Origin: Mactromeris polynyma
Taxonomy: Eukaryota; Mollusca; Bivalvia; Venerida; Mactridae
Assembly: GCA_032209605.1 (NCBI GenBank)
Contig: JASFXZ010000029.1
Coordinates: 3,275,001 to 3,339,000, forward strand
Direction of reading: 5' to 3'
DNA length: 64,000 nucleotides
The translations under genes and the position numbers were made by a program. Under the pieces are notes generated by a model, which worked only from the letters and a program-made list of their open reading frames with translations, ran no database searches and had not been told where the DNA came from. Positions 58,947-64,000 of the stretch are shown here, in pieces. The first letter of the stretch is position 1, and every line of letters begins with the position of its first letter.

Positions 58947-59291
58947 AGATTGACAATGTAACGCTGTGTTATCAAAAGATCATCCATAGTTGAGTGTATA
59001 TGCACTGCATAATTTATTATGTTGTTGATTGTATGTAGAATTGAATTCATTCTAACAAAATTTGTGTGCAAACATTTTAGTTTTATTGTACATTTGATGA
59101 TGTGTTTAGATCTTGAATCCATCTTAATGCAGTGCAATTTCTGAGCATTTTGTATATGTGCTTCCAATTTCCTCACATGTTAAGGTTTTTTTTATGATCG
59201 GGGCTTATAGATTGGTGAAGTCAGAGCGGGCAATGCAGATGTTATGTTAAAGTTTTTACAATTACATTTTAACATGATGTTTGAATGTGAT

Positions 59292-62200
59292 AAATGTTTT
59301 CACATCCAAACACATAAGGATTTTAACATACAGATTTTGTACATTTGATGAATTTTTTTTTATGTATACAATTTGTTAAATACAGAACTTTTTCAAAAGG
59401 TTTTCACGTGAAAACAATATCTATAATGTATGCATTTCATATAATAAAGTACATTTTGTCAAAATGATTAAAATACGTACAATGAAGTAAATTTTGTCAT
59501 AATGTTTGAAATACATAACATTTTTCCAATTTTTTCTATTATGTATCCATTTTGTATAAAGAAGTACTTTTTGTCAAAATGTTTGCGCGTGCAAACAATT
59601 TTTTTCTATAATGTATACGATTTGTAGAATACAGAACTTTACTCAAAATGTTTTCGCTTGCAAACATTTTGTGTCTTATGTATGCATTTTGTATAATCAA
59701 GTACAATTTTGTTTCTTTAATGTATTTGATTAGTAAAATACAGGACTGATCTCAAAATGTTTTCGCGCGCAAACATTTTTTTTCTATAATGTATGCATTT
59801 TGTATAATCAAGTACATTTTGTCAAAATGTTTGCACGTGCAAACAATTTTGTTTCTTATATGTATTCGATTTGTAAAATACAGGACTGATCTCAAAATGT
59901 TTTCGCGCGCAAACATTTTTTTTCTATAATGTATGCATTTTGTATAATCAAGTACATTTTGTCAAAATGTTTGCACGTGCAAACAATTTTGTTTCTTATA
60001 TGTATTCGATTTGTAAAATACAGGACTTTTCTCAAAATGTTTTCACGCGCAAACATTTTTTTTCTATAATGTATGCATTTTGTATAATCAATTACATTTT
60101 GTCAAAATGTTTGCGCGTGCAAACAATTTTGTTTCTTATATGTATTCGATTTGTAAAATACAGGACTTTTCACAAAATGTTTTCGCGCGCAAACATTTTG
60201 TTTCTATAAAGTATGCATTTTGTATAATCAAGTACATTTTGTCAAAATGTTTTCGCGCGCAAACATTTTTTTTCTATAATGTATGCATTTTGTATAATCA
60301 AGTACATTTTGTCAAAATGTTTGCGCGTGCAAACAATTTTGTTGGTTTTATGTATATAATTTGTAAAATACAGGACTTTTCTCAAAATGTTTTCGCGCGC
60401 AAACATTTTTTTTCGGTTATGTATGCATTTTGTATATTCAAGTACATTTTGTCAAAATGTTTGCGCGTGCAAACAATTTTGTTTCTTAAATGTATTCGAT
60501 TGGTAAAATACAGGACTTTTCTCAAAATGTTTTCGCGCGCAAACATTTTTTTCTATAATGTATGCATTTTGTATAATCAAGTACATTTTGTCAAAATGTT
60601 TGCGCGTGCAAACAATTTTGTTGTTTTTATGTATATGATTTGTAAAATACAGGACTTTTCTCAAAATGTTTTCGCGCGCAAACATTTTTTTTCTGTAATG
60701 TATGCATTTTGTATATTCAAGTACATTTTGTCAAAATGTTTGCGCGTGCAAACAATTTTGTTTCTTTAATGTATTCGATTGGTAAAATACAGGACTTTTC
60801 TCAAAATTTTTTCGCGCGCAAACAATTTTGTTGTTTTTATGTATATGATTTGTAAAATACAGGACTTTTCTCAAAATGTTTTCGCGCGCAAACATTTTTT
60901 TCTATAATGTATGCATTTTGTATAATCAAGTACATTTTGTCAAAATGTTTGCGCGTGCAAACAATTTTGTTGTTTTTATGTATATGATTTGTAAAATACA
61001 GGACTTTTCTCAAAATGTTTTCGCGTGCAAACATTTTTTTTCTATAATGTATGCATTTTGTATAATCAAGTACATTTTGTCAAAATGTTTTCACGCGCAA
61101 ACATTTTGTTTCTATAATGTATGCATTTTGTATAATCAAGTACATTTTGTCAAAAATGTTTGCGCGTGCAAACAATTTTGTTTCTTTTATGTATACGATT
61201 TGTAAAATACAGGACTTTTCTCAAAATGTTTTCGCACGCAAACATTTTTTTTCTATAATGTATGCATTTTGCATAATCAAGTTAAGTTTGTCAAAATGTT
61301 TGCGCGTGCAAACAATTTTGTTTCTTATATGTATACGATTTGTAAAATACAGGACTTTTCACAAAATGTTTTCGCGCGCAAACATTTTGTTTCTATAAAG
61401 TATGCATTTTGTATAATCAAGTACATTTTGTTTCTATAATGTATGCATTTTGTATAATCAAGTACATTTTGTCAAAATGTTTGCGCGTGCAAACAATTTT
61501 GTTTCTTTAATGTATTCGATTTGTAAAATACAGGACTTTTCTCAAAATGTTTTCGCGCGCAAACATTTTGTTTCTATAAAGTATGCATTTTGTATAATCA
61601 AGTACATTTTGTCAAAATGTTTTCGCGCGCAAACATTTTTTTTCTATAATGTATGCATTTTGTATAATCAAGTACATTTTGTCAAAATGTTTGCGCGTGC
61701 AAACAATTTTGTTTCTTTAAAGTATTCGATTTGTAAAATACAGGACTTTTCTCAAAATGTTTTCGCGCGCAAACATTTTTTTTCTATAATGTATGCATTT
61801 TGTATAATCAAGTACATTTTGTCAAAATGTTTGCGCGTGCAAACAATTTTGTTTCTTTAAAGTATTCGATTTGTAAAATACAGGACTTTTCTCAAAATGT
61901 TTTCGCGCGCAAACATTTTTTTTCTATAATGTATGCATTTTGTATAATCAAGTACATTTTGTCAAAATGTTTGCGCGTGCAAACAATTTTGTTTCTTTAA
62001 AGTATTCGATTTGTAAAATACAGGACTTTTCTCAAAATGTTTTCGCGCGCAAACATTTTTTTTCTATAATGTATGCATTTTGTATAATCAAGTACATTTT
62101 CTCAAAATGTTTTCGCTCGCAAACATTTTGTTTCTATAATGTATGCATTTTGTATAATCAAGTACATTTTGTCAAAATGTTTGCGCGTGCAAACAATTTT

Positions 62201-62740
62201 GTTTCTTTAATGTATATTCGATTTGTAAAATACAGGACTTTTCTCAAAATGTTTTCGCGCGCAAACATTTTTTTCTATAATGTATGCATTTTGTATAATC
62301 AAGTACATTTTGTCAAAATGTTTGCACGTGCAAACAATTTTGTTTCTTTAATGTATTTGATTAGTAAAATACAGGACTTTTCTCAAAATGTTTTCGCGCG
62401 CAAACATTTTTTTTCTATAATGTATGCATTTTGTATAATCAAGTACATTTTGTCAAAATGTTTGCGCGTGCAAACATTTTGTTTCTATAATGTATGCATT
62501 TTGTATAATCAAGTACATTTTGTCAAAATGTTTGCGCGTGCAAACAATTTTCATTATGTATGTTAAATAGGCAATAAAAGATGAAAAATTGAACCTCTGT
62601 TTGTTATTTTTGCCTTTGGAGGGTCACATATGTTAACCTCTTTTTTCTTTTTGTAAAATTTAGGTTAACATTTGTAACCCTAATTTGCTCATTTTGGGTA
62701 CTAATAGAGGGAATTTGTGCAAATTCCCTTTTTAAAATAA
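59292..62740 (+). mobile_element. Helentron/Helitron-like element with palindromic tandem core, copy 2
   Basis: Near-identical to 21678-25434 in the same orientation; only a few substitutions were noticed (for example near 59507 and 60414). It differs mainly in repeat number: about 112 bp extra near its 5' part and three 140-bp units (420 bp) fewer in the 3' part. It has the same 3' hairpin (62709-62728) 12 bases before the end and is again flanked by T on both sides. The surrounding DNA is unrelated to that of copy 1, so this is an element insertion and not a larger duplication. Confidence 0.75.
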
Positions 62741-64000
62741 TGTTCGTCTATTAGACGTTCGAAATGTCTTTAGATTTACAATAAAACTATAAATTGTGTC
62801 TATGCGTAGCATGATAAACCAGATATTTAAAAATCCGTATTGCAGTGCAAATGTTTGTATTAAACACGTGTTAGCCAATGTAGCAACAACACTGGACGAG
62901 CCCCATAATAATATGTTACGTCCAAATGTGCCAGATAGATAATTATATAGCTAGGGAGCACTGCCGCCGAGCCATATCACGATGTGCAACTACATGCATA
63001 ACGTTTTTTTTCAAATCTGAGATATTTCGAAAAGCTACATTTTCCGGTGCCAACTTAAGATTTCATTTAGAACTAGCAGAAGTATCGTCATGTACATACA
63101 ATACCTATATACGTTTCTACCGACAAATCAACGCAACAAGAATCATGTTTGTATTTATTCAAATTGAATTTGCCAAGGTCGTTAAAGCCTTATTCAGGAC
63201 CAGCATATTGCAACAAAGTATGTGCGAATAACTTCTCAGATACTCAGGAAATTGCCGGAAATTCTGGTGAAGCCGAGATCAACTTACGAATTTCCATGAA
63301 TGTAGTTAATAATTGTATGCTCTAAAAATGGAAATGTCAATCGCCAGCGGATTTCTGTTCTAATCCTGCACAAAGCTTTCCACGCGTAAATAAAACCTAG
63401 TTTTAAGAAACAATCCGTCAGCTTTAAATGCTCTAAAGCAACATATTACATTGTCTAATTAACAGTAATTGTTAATTACTAGCAAACCTGTTGCTAATTT
63501 GGTATCTCAGTCACATGTCCATGAAGTTCATTTCTGACGCAAATGGGCCTACGCATTAAGTTAATTATAAAGAACTTCTACACTCGGTAACCATCACCTA
63601 GTTTAAAGAGTGCATTGCGCTCTCCAAACCATTGGTCCCAATGCATTGCTACATAGTTTGAAGTCGACACATAGCCAATGCCTCGGGATATTACGGTATA
63701 TTATTCCTTTCCTATGAACTTTGATAGATGTAAAGCTAACACGAAACATGAGGGGTCTTTATGGCACCCTAATCTGAATACTTGAACAAATTTGTTAGTT
63801 ATGTTTTATCAGACAGCTATAGGGTATTTAGTGCATATTAATGATTTGTTGACGCCGAAAGACTGACAGAAAAGCAATGCGTGTTAAAACTATCACAAAT
63901 ACAAGTGCTATTGAGCGCAAGCATGACGATAGGGAGTGGATGGGTCACTTTGATGTTACACAACACGAAGCGATTTTGGAAATTAATCTGATGGAGATAT
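62741..64000. other. No gene recognised
   Basis: A 101-codon plus-strand frame (62926-63231) has no domain, no signal peptide and no splice support, so it is not called. A short hairpin-like TAATTAACAGTAATTGTTAATTA block lies near 63457-63479. The sequence is less AT-rich than most of the window and could hold distal exons of a gene beyond the edge. Confidence 0.4.

Noticed and set aside
62926..63231. 101-codon plus-strand frame after the second array
   Set aside because: No domain or signal; codon use looks random.

Overview
The window looks like invertebrate animal nuclear DNA, most probably a bivalve mollusc. It is AT-rich, has small coding exons in long introns with GT/AG borders, carries an RNase H-bearing LINE and tRNA-derived SINEs, and is full of dispersed-repeat families that I associate with bivalves. 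The species call is an inference. A 200-base run of N (50165-50364) marks an assembly gap.

Layout. 1-9.7 kb is mostly repeats: a signal-peptide-like first exon on the minus strand (1117-1221), a 25-bp palindromic micro-insertion at 4405, and a 3.7-kb hAT-like element (5540-9268) holding a minisatellite and a dead mariner. 9.7-21.5 kb carries a ten-exon plus-strand gene (708 codons, every splice phase consistent) for a DDE-transposase-like protein of the DGMDQ / QADN / HTHEDVD type. Its acidic N-terminal exon is duplicated in phase. 21.7-25.4 kb is a Helitron/Helentron-like element whose core is a tandem array of palindromes; an almost identical copy lies at 59.3-62.7 kb. A 36-bp minisatellite follows at 26.1 kb. 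28.6-34.2 kb on the minus strand is a complete nine-exon gene for a secreted Ly6/uPAR - ShK - TSP1x3 protein, with TATA box and poly(A) signal. 34.3-40.8 kb is repeat-rich and gene-poor.

40.9-50.2 kb holds a small unknown two-exon gene (minus), a divergent RecQ-like helicase gene (plus) sharing a CRE/CCAAT-containing promoter interval, and a convergent DUF6589-like zinc-finger gene (minus) whose 5' end is lost in the gap. The helicase intron contains a three-level nested insertion: tRNA-like SINE, 804-bp hAT-like element, 34-bp palindrome. 50.4-55.2 kb is a LINE with a partial ORF1 and an intact 1271-residue ORF2 (endonuclease, reverse transcriptase, RNase H, zinc knuckle), followed by 3' UTR-like and dispersed repeats. 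A lone terminal exon at 58.9 kb precedes the second Helentron-like copy. No gene was recognised after 62.7 kb.

The most noteworthy items are the Ly6-ShK-TSP1 architecture, the paired palindrome-array elements with a 3' hairpin and T/T flanks, the two palindromic micro-insertions each with a 7-bp target duplication, and the intact intron-rich transposase-like gene.
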